From positions 342,286 through 406,285 of the forward strand of contig NZ_ATZJ01000001.1 of NCBI RefSeq assembly GCF_000428145.1: a DNA stretch of 64,000 nucleotides, read 5' to 3'. A model generated the notes under the pieces. It searched no databases, was not told the DNA's origin, and saw only the letters and a list, made by a program, of their open reading frames with translations. This stretch comes from Chitinilyticum litopenaei DSM 21440 (lineage in GTDB: Bacteria > Pseudomonadota > Gammaproteobacteria > Burkholderiales > Chitinibacteraceae). The position numbers and the translations under genes are program-made. The first letter of the stretch is position 1, and each line of letters begins with the position of its first letter. Below are positions 52,303-62,055 of this stretch, one piece after another.

Positions 52303-53757
52303 ATGTTGAAACTCGCTGACGATTCCCTGCTGCGCGATGCCTGCCTGATCGGCGGGCGGTGGCTGCCTGCCGACAGCGGCGCCGTGCTTGCCGTTCGCAA
52401 TCCGGCGACTGGCGAGCAGATCGCCAGCGTGCCGAAAATGGGCGCCGCGGAAACGCGTCGCGCGATTAACGAAGCCGACGCGGCGCTGCCGGCCTGGCGC
52501 GCGCGCTCGGCCAAGGAGCGATCGGCGGTGCTGCGGCGCTGGTTCGAACTGCTGATGCAGCACCAGGACGACCTGGCGCGCATCATGACTGCCGAGCAGG
52601 GCAAGCCGCTGGCCGAGGCCAGGGGCGAGATCGCCTATGCGGCCAGCTTTGTCGAATGGTTTGCCGAGGAAGCCAAGCGGCTCGACGGCCATGTGCTGCA
52701 GCATCCGCAAGCCGACAAGCGCATTCTCGTCTTGCGCCAGGCCGTCGGTGTCACGGCAGCGATTACCCCGTGGAATTTCCCGGCGGCGATGATCACGCGC
52801 AAGGCTGCTCCCGCGCTCGCCGCCGGCTGCACGATGGTCGTCAAGCCGGCCAGCCAGACGCCACTGACCGCGCTGGCGCTGGCCGAGCTGGCCATGCGCG
52901 CCGGCATTCCGGCCGGCGTGTTCAATGTCGTGACCGGCGCGGCCAGCGAGATTGGCGGCGAGCTGGCGGGCAATGCCACGGTGCGCAAACTGAGTTTCAC
53001 CGGCAGCACCGAGGTCGGTCGTACGCTGATGGCGCAGTGCGCGGGAACGATCAAGAAGCTGTCACTCGAATTGGGCGGCAATGCGCCCTTCATCGTGTTC
53101 GACGACGCGGATCTCGACGCGGCGGTCGAGGGGGCGCTGATCGCCAAGTTCCGCAACGCCGGGCAGACCTGCGTGTGCGCCAACCGCATCCTGGTGCAGG
53201 ATGGCGTGTATGACCAGTTTGCCGAAAAGCTGGCCGCGGCGATGCACGGTTTGCGCGTCGGACCTGGCACCGACGCGGGCGTGACCATCGGCCCGCTGAT
53301 CGACGCCAAGGCGCTGGCCAAGGTCGAGGAGCACGTCGCGGATGCGCAATCACTGGGTGCGGCGGTCGCATTGGGCGGCGCGCGCCATGCGCTGGGCGGC
53401 AGTTTTTTCCAGCCCACCTTGCTGACCGGCGTGACGCCGGCGATGAAGGTCGCCCGCGAGGAAACCTTCGGACCGATCGCGCCGCTGTTCCGTTTCCATA
53501 CGGAGCTTGAGGCGATCGCGCTGGCGAACGCCACCGAATTCGGCCTGGCCGCCTACTTCTACAGTCGCGACATCGGCCGCATCTTCCGCGTCGCCGAGGC
53601 GCTGGAATCCGGCATGGTCGGCATCAATACCGGACTGATTTCCAACGAGGTCGGGCCGTTTGGCGGCGTCAAGCAATCGGGCCTGGGCCGCGAAGGCTCG
53701 CGTTTCGGCATCGACGAGTATGTCGAACTGAAATACCTGTGCATTGCCGGGCTATGA
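52303..53757 (+). CDS. gabD: Succinate-semialdehyde dehydrogenase
   Basis: 484 aa. It oxidises succinic semialdehyde to succinate, the last step of GABA use. Catalytic Cys in FRNAGQTCVCANRI and Glu in LELGGNAP. NFPAAMITRKAAPALAAGCTMVVKPA is the cofactor-binding motif. AGGATG lies upstream. A GGGTAT-family element starts one base after the stop. Confidence 0.94.
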   Translation: MLKLADDSLLRDACLIGGRWLPADSGAVLAVRNPATGEQIASVPKMGAAETRRAINEADAALPAWRARSAKERSAVLRRWFELLMQHQDDLARIMTAEQGKPLAEARGEIAYAASFVEWFAEEAKRLDGHVLQHPQADKRILVLRQAVGVTAAITPWNFPAAMITRKAAPALAAGCTMVVKPASQTPLTALALAELAMRAGIPAGVFNVVTGAASEIGGELAGNATVRKLSFTGSTEVGRTLMAQCAGTIKKLSLELGGNAPFIVFDDADLDAAVEGALIAKFRNAGQTCVCANRILVQDGVYDQFAEKLAAAMHGLRVGPGTDAGVTIGPLIDAKALAKVEEHVADAQSLGAAVALGGARHALGGSFFQPTLLTGVTPAMKVAREETFGPIAPLFRFHTELEAIALANATEFGLAAYFYSRDIGRIFRVAEALESGMVGINTGLISNEVGPFGGVKQSGLGREGSRFGIDEYVELKYLCIAGL

Positions 53758-53816
53758 ATGTATACGGCCACAGCTCTTTCCGTGAAAAGGCTGTGGCTGT
53801 ATCGGTGTCAGGGTAT
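53758..53816. repeat. GGGTAT element, 59-bp class
   Basis: ATGTAT start, GGGTAT end, inner hairpin GCCACAGC...GGCTGTGGC. The hairpin follows the gabD stop and could also terminate transcription. Confidence 0.8.
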
Positions 53817-53857
53817 GTGTGAGGTTGATTGCTGCTTCGTGGACCAACGCACAACAA

Positions 53858-54745
53858 TTACTTGGCGCTGGCAGGCCAGTTTTTCCCGGGTATATCTAGG
53901 TCGAAAAATTCGACCATGCCCCGATCTTGTAGGGTAACAAACAGTCGCCTGCCATCTACCCCGCCAAAAGCAACGTTGGTTGGGCGCTTTCCTTTCAAGG
54001 CAATGGTGTTGATCAGCTTTCCTTCGGGTGAAACAACGGCAATTTCACCTGCGCCAAAGCGGGCAATGTATAAATTGCCCTTGTTGTCGGAGCGCATCCC
54101 GTCCAGGCCGTGATCCTTGAATTCGATCAGCAGTTGCTTGTTTTTAATCAGGCCGCTTTCCGTGTCGATATCATACTTCCAGACCTTGCGTTGCACACTT
54201 TCATTGACATAAAGGTGGGCGTCGTTTACCGATACCTCTATGCCATTGGTGGTGCCCATGCCCTCTTCAAGCAAAACGACTTTCGCATCCGTACTGACCA
54301 TCCAGATGCGGCCAGTGTTGTTTTTCCAGTTTGGGTCGCTGGCATAAATCACTCCATTGCCGGTGATGGCAAGATCATTAGGCTGATTCATCCTGCTTTC
54401 ATGCGCGTAAATGGCAACTGATTTGTCAGCGGGAGTCACCCGCAAGATATTATGGCCTGTGTAGTCGGCTAGATACATTAGCCCTTTTCTATCAAAGACA
54501 ATGCCATTGGCGACGCTGCCCTTGGGCAGTTTCAGAAACAGTGCAGGCGAGTCTTTTCCAGAAATGATGCCAATCGTGCCTTCCTCGGCAAAATTGACGG
54601 CGTAGAGATTGCCTGCCGCATCCACTGCCGGCCCTTCTATGCCTGCTGTGAAGGTGTTTTCCTTGATGTAATCCGCGGCGTGAGTGTGCAGACTGGTAAA
54701 CAACAGTCCGGCGACAAGGCTTTGAATGAGATTGCTTCTCTGCAT
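53858..54745 (-). CDS. Exported SMP-30/gluconolactonase-like beta-propeller
   Basis: 295 aa with signal peptide (LIQSLVAGLLFTSLHTHAA). Propeller repeats: EGPAVDAAGNLYAVNF, NGIVFDRKGLMYLADY, NDLAITGNGVIYASD, TNGIEVSVNDAHLYVNES, DGMRSDNKGNLYIARF. These match the SGL family, whose metal-binding Glu/Asn/Asp residues are mostly visible (EGP, NGI, NDL). The substrate is unknown. The base composition is less GC-rich than neighbouring chitinase genes, hinting at transfer. Confidence 0.85.
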   Translation of the reverse strand: MQRSNLIQSLVAGLLFTSLHTHAADYIKENTFTAGIEGPAVDAAGNLYAVNFAEEGTIGIISGKDSPALFLKLPKGSVANGIVFDRKGLMYLADYTGHNILRVTPADKSVAIYAHESRMNQPNDLAITGNGVIYASDPNWKNNTGRIWMVSTDAKVVLLEEGMGTTNGIEVSVNDAHLYVNESVQRKVWKYDIDTESGLIKNKQLLIEFKDHGLDGMRSDNKGNLYIARFGAGEIAVVSPEGKLINTIALKGKRPTNVAFGGVDGRRLFVTLQDRGMVEFFDLDIPGKNWPASAK

Positions 54746-54785
54746 GAGGTTTCCTCTCCGTGAGTTGCTTCCGGGCCAATTGGAC

Positions 54786-55976
54786 TTATTTCGCCGCCGG
54801 CAGTAGCGCCGTACCGATCTGGTTCAGCAGCGTTTCCTTGCGGTCGCCCGACAGCTCCCAGATCATCGCGCCGCCCAGCTTTTTCGCCTTCAGGTAGTCG
54901 AGCTTGATGGCCAGCGACTGCTTGTCTTCGTAGCTGACGAATTCGCCGTTCTTCGGGTTGAACAGGTAGGGCACCTTGCTCACGTCGTTCCAGTAGCGCG
55001 TGAAGCCATCCTGGTTGACCAGCTTTTTCTCGATGTGGCTGTAATCGAGGTTGCCGTCTTCCCAGCTGCCGCGGCCCTTGCCGGCGCAATCCTGGTATTC
55101 GCCGTTCTTTTCCGGCTTGCAGCCCTTCCAGCTGTAGCCATAGAAGGGAATGCCCAGCACGATCTTGTCCGACGGCACGCCTTCCTTGATCAGCATGTCG
55201 ACGACGGTGCTGATGTTGTTGCTCGGCAGCGCGCCTTCGCGCGTGTAGGCCGGGTCGTTGTACAGCGGCGCGAGATGGCCGGAGAACTTGTTCCAGCCGC
55301 CGTTGTAGTCGTAGGCCATCAGGTTCATGAAGTCGACGACCTTGGCGACCTTGCCCATTTCGGTGTTCTTGATCCAGCGCTCGCCCGGGCCGATGGCGGT
55401 GGTAAGCAGGTAGCTGCGCTTGTCCGCCACGCCGGCCTTGTCCAGCGCCTCGCGCAGCGCGGTCATCAGCAGCGTGTAGTTCTGCTTGTCTTCGGGGCGC
55501 TCGATATTGCCGGCATTGCCGCCGGTAACCGGGAACTCCCAGTCGATGTCCACGCCGTCGAACTGGTAATCGCGGATGAATTCGACCGCGCTGTCGGCGA
55601 ACTTCTTGCGGCTTTCCGCGGTGAGCGCGACGTCGGAGAAATGCTTGGACCAGGTCCAGCCGCCGACCGAAATCAGCGTCTTCAGCTTGGGGTTTTTCTT
55701 TTTCAGGCTGCGCAGCTGGCGGAAGTTGTTCTTGCCGCTGGTGTCGACGTTGCCGTCGCCGACCACCACCTTGCCGTTCTCGATATTGGCGAAGGCGAAG
55801 TTGATGTGCGTGAGCTTGTGCGGGTCGACATCCTCGGGCATGTAGGCGCGGCCATAGGCGCCCCAGGAAATCGTGTAGCCGACAATCTTGTAGTCCGGGT
55901 CGGCGGCGTGCGCCGGCAGGGCCAGCGCGGCCAGCAGTCCGGTGCCGAGCAGCGTGCTCAGGATGGCTTTCTTCAT
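54786..55976 (-). CDS. Secreted GH18 chitinase
   Basis: 396 aa. Signal peptide ([20 protein letters not shown]). GH18 catalytic motif [11 protein letters not shown] (acid Glu) near residue 152; [12 protein letters not shown] and [12 protein letters not shown] are also typical. [13 protein letters not shown] C-terminal ending with [14 protein letters not shown]. It hydrolyses chitin beta-1,4 bonds, probably outside the cell. GGAGGAAG lies six bases upstream of the ATG. No separate chitin-binding domain. Confidence 0.95.
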   Translation of the reverse strand: MKKAILSTLLGTGLLAALALPAHAADPDYKIVGYTISWGAYGRAYMPEDVDPHKLTHINFAFANIENGKVVVGDGNVDTSGKNNFRQLRSLKKKNPKLKTLISVGGWTWSKHFSDVALTAESRKKFADSAVEFIRDYQFDGVDIDWEFPVTGGNAGNIERPEDKQNYTLLMTALREALDKAGVADKRSYLLTTAIGPGERWIKNTEMGKVAKVVDFMNLMAYDYNGGWNKFSGHLAPLYNDPAYTREGALPSNNISTVVDMLIKEGVPSDKIVLGIPFYGYSWKGCKPEKNGEYQDCAGKGRGSWEDGNLDYSHIEKKLVNQDGFTRYWNDVSKVPYLFNPKNGEFVSYEDKQSLAIKLDYLKAKKLGGAMIWELSGDRKETLLNQIGTALLPAAK

Positions 55977-56035
55977 GGGTATCTTCCTCCAGGGTCTGTT
56001 ATTGTTTGGCTCTGGCGGCATGGCCGCCAGAGTAT
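55977..56035. repeat. Possible diverged GGGTAT element, 59-bp class
   Basis: GGGTAT start and AGTAT end at 59 bp with GGCT at 32-35, but AGGG instead of AGCC at 15-18. It includes the ribosome binding site of the chitinase gene. May be coincidental. Confidence 0.35.
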
Positions 56036-56079
56036 GTGTGCTGCGTGCCTGATTGGCCAGACTTCTCAAAACCCAAATC

Positions 56080-56174
56080 AACCACAGAGGCACAGAGATC
56101 ACAGAGAAAAGCGGGAGCACGTCTTATGCTCTTCAGGGCTTGTCCTTCTCTGTGGCCTCTGTGTCGCTGTGGTT
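56080..56174. repeat. CACAGAG-type element
   Basis: AACCACAGAGGCACAGAG and CTCTGTGTCGCTGTGGTT arms, inverted, with a 50-bp centre. It lies between two chitinase genes. Confidence 0.8.
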
Positions 56175-56221
56175 CAAAAGGGTCTTGTTGTTTGCCGAGA
56201 AGGGTTACTGATCGGGACTGC

Positions 56222-57445
56222 TTACTTGGCCAGCGCGGCGTTCAGCGGCTTGAGCAGTTCGGCGTCCATGTCGTGCGCGTATTCCCAGATCATGATGCCG
56301 CCGAGCTTGTGCTCCCTGGCGTAGGCGGCCTTGGCGGCCAGGCTCTCGGCGTCTTCGTAGGTGATCATCTCGTCGCCGTTGTACAGCCACGGCGCCTTGG
56401 CGACGTCGTCCCAGTAGCGCGTGTAGCCGCTGGCCATCAGCTTCTTGATGTCCGGCCAGCTGATGCCGTCTTCATACGCGCCGCTGGCGAATTTCTGGAA
56501 CAGGCCGTTGTCCTTGTTCTCCACGCCCTTCCAGGCGCGACCGTAAAACGCCGTGCCCAGCAGCAGCTTTTCCGGCTTGATGCCGTAGTTCAGGTAGATC
56601 TTCATGCCCTGGTCGGCGCTCCAGCCGCCCCAGGCCGGATCGTCCGGGCGCTGGTAGAGGTTGGCGTGGTGGCCGGTCTGCTTGCTCCAGGTGCCGGCGA
56701 GGTCATAGGCCATCACCTTCAGGAAATCGACGGTCTTGACGATGCGGATGATGTCGTTTTTCTGACCGAACCACGGCGTGGCCGGTACGGCGACCGAGAG
56801 TTCGTAGCGTTTCTTGGTCTTCTTGCCGAGCTTGTCGAGCGCGGCGCGGGTTTCTTCCAGCAAGGCCGGGTAGTTGGCGCGGTCGCGCGGGTGGACCATG
56901 ATGGGCAGCTGCCAGTCCGGGCCGACCGGGTATTCCCAGTCGATGTCGACGCCGTCGAGCTTTTGCTTGTCGACGATCTTGATGATGTTGTTGATGAACT
57001 GGGCGCGGGTCTTCTTTTCCTTGGCCAGTTGCGAGAAGCCATCGGCGCCCCAGCCGCCGACCGACAGGTTGATCTTCATGTGCGGGCAGTTGCTCTGCAG
57101 CTTGGCGACTTCGCCCCACATGGTCTTGAAGGCGGGAATGGTGCCGGTCTTGGTCGAATTCGGCCGGTCTTCCAGATCGGGGATATAAACCTCGGTGAGG
57201 TTGCGGATCAGGCCAAAGCTGAGGTTGAGCTTGGTCAGCTGTTCGCACCGGATCTGCTCGGCGCTCCAGCGGCGGCCGGCATCCATGTCGGCGGGCGTCG
57301 AGCCGATCGGCCAGGTGCGGATGTAGGCGACGACCTGCTTGTCGTGCGATTTCACCGTCGGCTCGGCATCCGCCGCCACGGCCGCGTTGATCATGCCGCC
57401 CATGAGCCCGGCGGCGCTCAGCAAACCCAGTACAGTCGATTTCAT
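56222..57445 (-). CDS. Secreted GH18 chitinase
   Basis: 407 aa. Signal peptide (LGLLSAAGLMGGMINAAVA). Catalytic [13 protein letters not shown], plus SVGGWGADGFSQLA, KVMAYDLAGTWSKQTGHHANLY and MIWEYAHDMDAELLKPLN. Differs from the neighbouring chitinase in having a longer insert between core strands (IRCEQLTKLNLSFGLIRNL). The ATG at 57445 gives the signal peptide. The same orientation as 54786-55976 suggests joint regulation, though a repeat and 245 bp separate them. Confidence 0.95.
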   Translation of the reverse strand: MKSTVLGLLSAAGLMGGMINAAVAADAEPTVKSHDKQVVAYIRTWPIGSTPADMDAGRRWSAEQIRCEQLTKLNLSFGLIRNLTEVYIPDLEDRPNSTKTGTIPAFKTMWGEVAKLQSNCPHMKINLSVGGWGADGFSQLAKEKKTRAQFINNIIKIVDKQKLDGVDIDWEYPVGPDWQLPIMVHPRDRANYPALLEETRAALDKLGKKTKKRYELSVAVPATPWFGQKNDIIRIVKTVDFLKVMAYDLAGTWSKQTGHHANLYQRPDDPAWGGWSADQGMKIYLNYGIKPEKLLLGTAFYGRAWKGVENKDNGLFQKFASGAYEDGISWPDIKKLMASGYTRYWDDVAKAPWLYNGDEMITYEDAESLAAKAAYAREHKLGGIMIWEYAHDMDAELLKPLNAALAK

Positions 57446-57733
57446 GACGATTCCTGCAACTTTGTGAAAGACCGCTCCAGTGTAGAGAAAACCCGGGCGT
57501 GCTTGCGGCAATTCGCGTGTCTTGCCGGCGGGCTGTTGGCCGGATGCGACGCCGCCGTTGATACGTCCCGCAACAAGCGGGCGTGGCCATTGGCGGTACA
57601 CTGCCGGTTTTGGCAGATCGTGCCCGATGCGCGCCCGCAGGCCCTTTGCCGTGAATGGCGGAAAAGGGCAGCAAGCGCACCGGTCGGGCTGTGCAACGAC
57701 CTGTGATCCAGCCAGCTATTCCGGAGATTGACC

Positions 57734-58879
57734 TTGCTGCAAACCTTCCAGTTTTTCGCCCCCTGTCCGCGCGGACTTGAAACCCTTCTCGCCAGCGAAA
57801 TCACCCGCCTGGGTGCGCGAGATGTGAAGGTGGCCGATGGCGGCGTGGGGTTTGCCGGCGCACCGCTGATGATGTATCGCGTCAATCTGCACTCGCGGCT
57901 GGCCAGCCGCGTGCTGTGGAAACTGGCCGAGCGGCCGTATCGCAGCGAGGAGGACATCTACCAGCTGGCGCGCGGTGTCGAGTGGCCGGCGCTGTTTGCA
58001 CTGGAAAACACCATCAAGGTGGGTGTCACCGCGATCAAGTCGCCGCTGAAAAGCCCCGATTTCGCCGCGCTGAAGGTCAAGGATGCGGTCTGCGATGCGT
58101 TCCGCGCCAAGACCGGCGCGCGCCCGAGCGTGGAAACGCATGCGCCGGACATGCGCATCCAGCTCTTTCTGACCGACCGCATGGCAACGCTGTATCTGGA
58201 TACCTCGGGCGAGCCGCTGTTCAAGCGCGGGTATCGCAAGGAAACCGGTACGGCGCCGCTGCGCGAGAATCTGGCGGCCGGCATCGTGCAGTTGTCGGGC
58301 TGGCGTCCGGACGAGCCGCTGCTCGATCCGATGTGCGGCTCGGGCACCATCCTGATCGAGGCGGCGATGCTGGCGCGCAATGTCGCGCCGGGGCTCAAGC
58401 GGGCGTTTGCCTTCCAGAAATTCCGCGATTTCGCTCCGGCGATCTGGCAGAAACTGCTGGATGAGGCGCAGGCCGCACAAACGGCCCAGCCGCTGGAAAT
58501 CTATGGCCGCGACATCGACAGCCGCGCGCTGTATCACGCCGAAAGCAATCTGCAGGCCGCCGGGCTTGCCGATGCCGTGCGCCTGCAGCTGGGCGATTAT
58601 CTCGATGCAGCTGCGCCGGCCGAGCATGGCGTGCTGCTGACCAATCCGCCCTATGGCGTGCGTCTGGAGGAGCAGCAGCATCTGATGTCGCTGTATCCGC
58701 AGTGGGGCGATGTGCTGAAACAGGAATTCGCCGGCTGGCGCGCGTATTTCTTCACTGGTGACATGCAGCTGGCCAAGACGATCCGGCTCAAGGCCAGCAA
58801 GCGCACACCGCTCTACAATGGCGCGCTGGATTGCCGGCTGTTCGAGTTCGTGATGGTGCACGGCGGCAACCGCGACTGA
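57734..58879 (+). CDS. THUMP-domain 23S rRNA (guanine-N2) methyltransferase, RlmL-like
   Basis: 381 aa, TTG start at 57734 with GGAG seven bases upstream (another TTG at 57728 lies too close). A THUMP domain (about 5-155: FAPCPRGLETLLASEI ... MRIQLFLTDRMATLYLDTSG) precedes the Rossmann methyltransferase domain with LDPMCGSGTILIEAAMLARN (SAM binding) and catalytic TNPPYGVRL. It corresponds to the N-terminal, m2G2445-modifying half of E. coli RlmL; the RlmK half is absent, as in many betaproteobacteria. Confidence 0.9.
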   Translation: MLQTFQFFAPCPRGLETLLASEITRLGARDVKVADGGVGFAGAPLMMYRVNLHSRLASRVLWKLAERPYRSEEDIYQLARGVEWPALFALENTIKVGVTAIKSPLKSPDFAALKVKDAVCDAFRAKTGARPSVETHAPDMRIQLFLTDRMATLYLDTSGEPLFKRGYRKETGTAPLRENLAAGIVQLSGWRPDEPLLDPMCGSGTILIEAAMLARNVAPGLKRAFAFQKFRDFAPAIWQKLLDEAQAAQTAQPLEIYGRDIDSRALYHAESNLQAAGLADAVRLQLGDYLDAAAPAEHGVLLTNPPYGVRLEEQQHLMSLYPQWGDVLKQEFAGWRAYFFTGDMQLAKTIRLKASKRTPLYNGALDCRLFEFVMVHGGNRD

Positions 58880-58937
58880 TCGATTCCGGGGGGGCGCAGC
58901 CGGGGTTTCAGTTCGTAGTGACCGGGTTGCTTTCCGG

Positions 58938-58986
58938 GGGTATTGCCGTGTGGCCATTTGGCTGATTGGGCTTAGGCTACATACTC
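58938..58986. repeat. GGGTAT element, 49-bp class
   Basis: GGGTAT start, GGCC at 15-18, ATACTC end. It contains the stop and last codons of the GGDEF gene. Confidence 0.72.
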
Positions 58987-59591
58987 TGGGGCTGTTTGTC
59001 CTGTTCGCCGTAAAGCACCACCAGATTGTCACCCAGGGTGTGCGCGCGCTCCAGCGTGGCTTCCGAAGCCAGCAGCAGGTCGTCGAAGGTGTCGGTTTCC
59101 CGGCTCAACTCGCACACTGCGATGCTCAGTGACACCGGCACGGGATGGATGCCGACCATGCAGCCGGCCTCCGCCACGCGTTTGCGGATGCGTTCGGCGA
59201 CCACGGCCGCGCCGCCCAGCGAGGTATCCGGCAGCAGCAGCGCCAGTTCCTCGGCCTGGTAGCGCCCGGCCAGATCGAAGTCGCGGATCGACAGGCGAAT
59301 CTGCATCGCCACATATTGCAGCGCCGCATCGCCGCCTTCCTGGCCGAATTGCCGGTTGATGTCGCGCAGGCGGTCCACATCCATCAGCAGCATCGACACC
59401 GGTTTTTGCGCGCGCTGCGCGCGGTTGACCTCGCGCTGCGAGAGGTCGAGGAACTGCTGGCGGTTGAAGAAGCCGGTCAGCGGGTCGCGCACGCGCTCCT
59501 TGGCCAGCGCATGTTCGGCATCACGCAGGCGCAGCCAGAGGATTACGCAGGCAATCAGGGCGATGGTCAGCAGCAGGGACAGTATCGGCAT
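58977..59591 (-). CDS. GGDEF-domain protein with degenerate active site
   Basis: 204 aa. One N-terminal TM helix (ILSLLLTIALIACVILW) and a GGDEF domain: DPLTGFFNRQQFLDLSQREV, LLMDVDRLRDINRQFGQEGGDAAL. The active-site loop reads RYQAEELALLLPD where diguanylate cyclases have RYGG(D/E)EF. Loss of both Gly residues and Phe argues against c-di-GMP synthesis; it may bind nucleotide or act structurally. No RxxD inhibitory site is seen at the usual place. Confidence 0.85.
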   Translation of the reverse strand: MPILSLLLTIALIACVILWLRLRDAEHALAKERVRDPLTGFFNRQQFLDLSQREVNRAQRAQKPVSMLLMDVDRLRDINRQFGQEGGDAALQYVAMQIRLSIRDFDLAGRYQAEELALLLPDTSLGGAAVVAERIRKRVAEAGCMVGIHPVPVSLSIAVCELSRETDTFDDLLLASEATLERAHTLGDNLVVLYGEQDKQPQSM

Positions 59592-59726
59592 CGTGTTTTA
59601 CTCCTTGCCCGGACGGTGCGAGGCGCCGGCAAGATGATGTCAATCCGCTGCGCATGACCGGTGCCGGCGTGTTTTGAGCATAGCAGTCCGGGCACGGGCT
59701 GCTGCCGAATCGGCTAGAATCGGCGG

Positions 59727-60758
59727 ATGACCTTTTCTGCTCCCGCATCCATTGCGCTGGTGCGCCTCTCAGCGCTGGGCGACCTGTTTCTGTTGCTGCC
59801 GGCGGTGCAGACGCTGTGTGAACAGCTGCCGCAGACCCGCCTGACCTGGCTGATCGAGCGCCGGTTTCTGCCGGTGGCCCGGCATCTGGCCGACCGGGTC
59901 GAGCTCTATCCCGTCGATGGCCCGAAAACGCTGGCGGAATACCGGCGCATCCGCCGCGATTTTTCCGGCCGGCGCTTCGATGTGCTGCTGGCCATGCAGG
60001 CCAAGCTGCGCAGCAATCTGCTTTATCCCCTGATCCATGCCGAACGCAAGATCGGCTTTGATGCGCGGCGCGCCCGGGATGGGCACCGCTGTTTTGTCAG
60101 CGAGCAGATTCCGGCCGCCGACGAGCATCTGGCTGACGGTTTCCTGGCCTTCGTGCGCCAGCTGGGCATCACCGGCCAGAGCACGCACTGGGCTCCGCCG
60201 CTGACGGATGCGGCGCAGGCCTGGCGCCACGCCCTGCTGGGCGATGAACCCTATCTGGTCATTAATCCGTCCGCGAGCAAGGCCGAGCGCGACTGGCCGC
60301 TGGCGCGCCTGCGCGAGCTTGTGCTGCGCCTGCCGGAAACCGGCTGGCAGGGGCGCGTGGTGGTGACCGGCGGCAATCCGCAGCAGTCGGCCGAGCTGGC
60401 AGGCCTGAGCCCGGGCGGCCTGAGTCTGGCCGGCAAGACCGATCTGCCGCAGCTCTTTGCCCTGCTGGCTGGTGCGCGCCTGCTGATCAGCCCGGACAGC
60501 GGCCCCGTGCACATCGCCAGCGCCTATGAGGTGCCCGTGATCGGGCTGTATGCGGTTGCACGTCTTGCCCTGAGTGGCCCCTGGCAACAAGGGGCATACA
60601 GTATCGACGTCTGGCCGCAGGCCGTGCGCGAGCTGCTCGGGCGCGATCCGGCCACGGCCGATTGGCATCTGCGCGTGCATGATTCGCGCGCCATGGCGCT
60701 GATCACGGTGGATCAGGTGCTGGCGCAACTGCGCCGTGTGCTGGCGGATGTGGGCTGA
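59727..60758 (+). CDS. Glycosyltransferase family 9 heptosyltransferase
   Basis: 343 aa. GT9 features: RLSALGDLFLLLPAVQTL at the N-terminus, LVINPSASKAERDWPLARL, and the C-terminal ADP-heptose binding region LLISPDSGPVHIASAYEVPVIGLY. Most similar in motif pattern to heptosyltransferase I (WaaC), adding heptose to the LPS inner core. Its stop overlaps the Kdo-transferase start (TGATG), and they act in the same pathway. Confidence 0.87.
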   Translation: MTFSAPASIALVRLSALGDLFLLLPAVQTLCEQLPQTRLTWLIERRFLPVARHLADRVELYPVDGPKTLAEYRRIRRDFSGRRFDVLLAMQAKLRSNLLYPLIHAERKIGFDARRARDGHRCFVSEQIPAADEHLADGFLAFVRQLGITGQSTHWAPPLTDAAQAWRHALLGDEPYLVINPSASKAERDWPLARLRELVLRLPETGWQGRVVVTGGNPQQSAELAGLSPGGLSLAGKTDLPQLFALLAGARLLISPDSGPVHIASAYEVPVIGLYAVARLALSGPWQQGAYSIDVWPQAVRELLGRDPATADWHLRVHDSRAMALITVDQVLAQLRRVLADVG

Positions 60759-62029
60759 TGGTGCGCGCACTGTATCGGCTGGCACTGTGGCTGGCCTTTC
60801 CGCTGATCTGGCTCTATCTGCTCAAGCGCTCCCGCAAGCAGCCGGCCTATCGCCAGCATTGGGCCGAGCGCCTGGGTTTTTATGGCGCGCAGCCCGCTGT
60901 GGCGCGGCGCTACTGGATTCATGCCGTGTCGGTCGGGGAAATGCGTGCGGCGGCACCGGTGATTGCCGGCCTGCGCGAACGCGACCCGGATGCCGAAATC
61001 CTGCTGACGTGCATGACGCCCACCGGCCGCGCAACGGCGGACGAGGTATTGGGCGGCAAGGGTTATGTGGTTTACCTTCCCTATGATTACCCCGGTGCAG
61101 TATCACGCTTCTTGCGCCACTGGCGTCCGGCCTTCGGCCTGATCATGGAAACCGAGCTCTGGCCCAATCTGCTGCATGGCTGCGCCGATGCCGGCATTCC
61201 GCTGTACCTTGGCAATGCGCGCTTGTCCGCGCGTTCTGCGGCTGGCTACCAGCGCATCGCCCCGCTGATCCGTCCCGCGCTGGCGCGACTGGCCGGCGTG
61301 CTGGCGCAGGATGAGGCCGATGCACAACGGCTGGCCGCACTTGGCGCGCGCGCCGTGCAGGTTGTCGGCAGCGTGAAATTCGACATGCCGGTGAATCCGG
61401 CCCTGCAACTGCAGGGCCGGCGCTGGCGCGCGCTGTTTGGTGATCGGCCGGTGCTGCTGCTGGCATCCAGCCGTGAGGGCGAGGAAGCGCTGGTGCTTGA
61501 TGCGCTGCAGGGCTGCGGCTGGCCAGCCGGTTTGCTATTGATCGTCGTGCCGCGCCACCCGCAGCGCTTTGATGCCGTGGCCGCCCTGCTGGCAGAGCGT
61601 GGCCTGCCCGCCGTGCGGCGCAGCCAATGGGATGGCCATTCCGCCATTCCGGCTGCCACTGCGGTCTTGCTCGGCGACAGCATGGGCGAGATGGGAGCCT
61701 GGTATGCGGCAGCCGGTGCACAGGCCGAGCCGGTGCTGATGGGCGGATCATTGTTGCCCTTCGGCAGCCAGAACCTGATCGAGGCCTGTGCGCAAGGGGC
61801 GCCCGTGGTGCTGGGGCCTTCCACGTTCAATTTTGCCGCCGTCGCCGCCGCCGCGGTCACGGCCGGAGCTGCCTGCCAGGTGCAGGGAATACCGGAAGCG
61901 CTGGATCGCGCCATGCGGCTGCTGGCCGATGCGCCGGCCCGCCGGCAAATGGGGGCCGCCGGTCTGGCTTTTGCCGCAGCACATCGCGGCGCCACTGCAC
62001 GGCTGTTGGCGGCTTTGCCGGTCGCGTAG
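60758..62029 (+). CDS. waaA: 3-deoxy-D-manno-octulosonic acid (Kdo) transferase
   Basis: 423 aa. GT30 family membrane-attached enzyme that adds Kdo to lipid A. Motifs: IHAVSVGEMRAAAPVI, METELWPNLLHGCADAGIPLYLGNARLS, VGSVKFDM, VLLLASSREGEE and MGGSLLPFGSQNLIEACAQGAPVVLGPSTFNF. The N-terminal TM segment (LALWLAFPLIWLYLL) is a membrane anchor. Coupled to the GT9 gene. Confidence 0.95.
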   Translation: MVRALYRLALWLAFPLIWLYLLKRSRKQPAYRQHWAERLGFYGAQPAVARRYWIHAVSVGEMRAAAPVIAGLRERDPDAEILLTCMTPTGRATADEVLGGKGYVVYLPYDYPGAVSRFLRHWRPAFGLIMETELWPNLLHGCADAGIPLYLGNARLSARSAAGYQRIAPLIRPALARLAGVLAQDEADAQRLAALGARAVQVVGSVKFDMPVNPALQLQGRRWRALFGDRPVLLLASSREGEEALVLDALQGCGWPAGLLLIVVPRHPQRFDAVAALLAERGLPAVRRSQWDGHSAIPAATAVLLGDSMGEMGAWYAAAGAQAEPVLMGGSLLPFGSQNLIEACAQGAPVVLGPSTFNFAAVAAAAVTAGAACQVQGIPEALDRAMRLLADAPARRQMGAAGLAFAAAHRGATARLLAALPVA

Positions 62030-62055
62030 TGATTTAAAGCAGACAACAACAGAGC

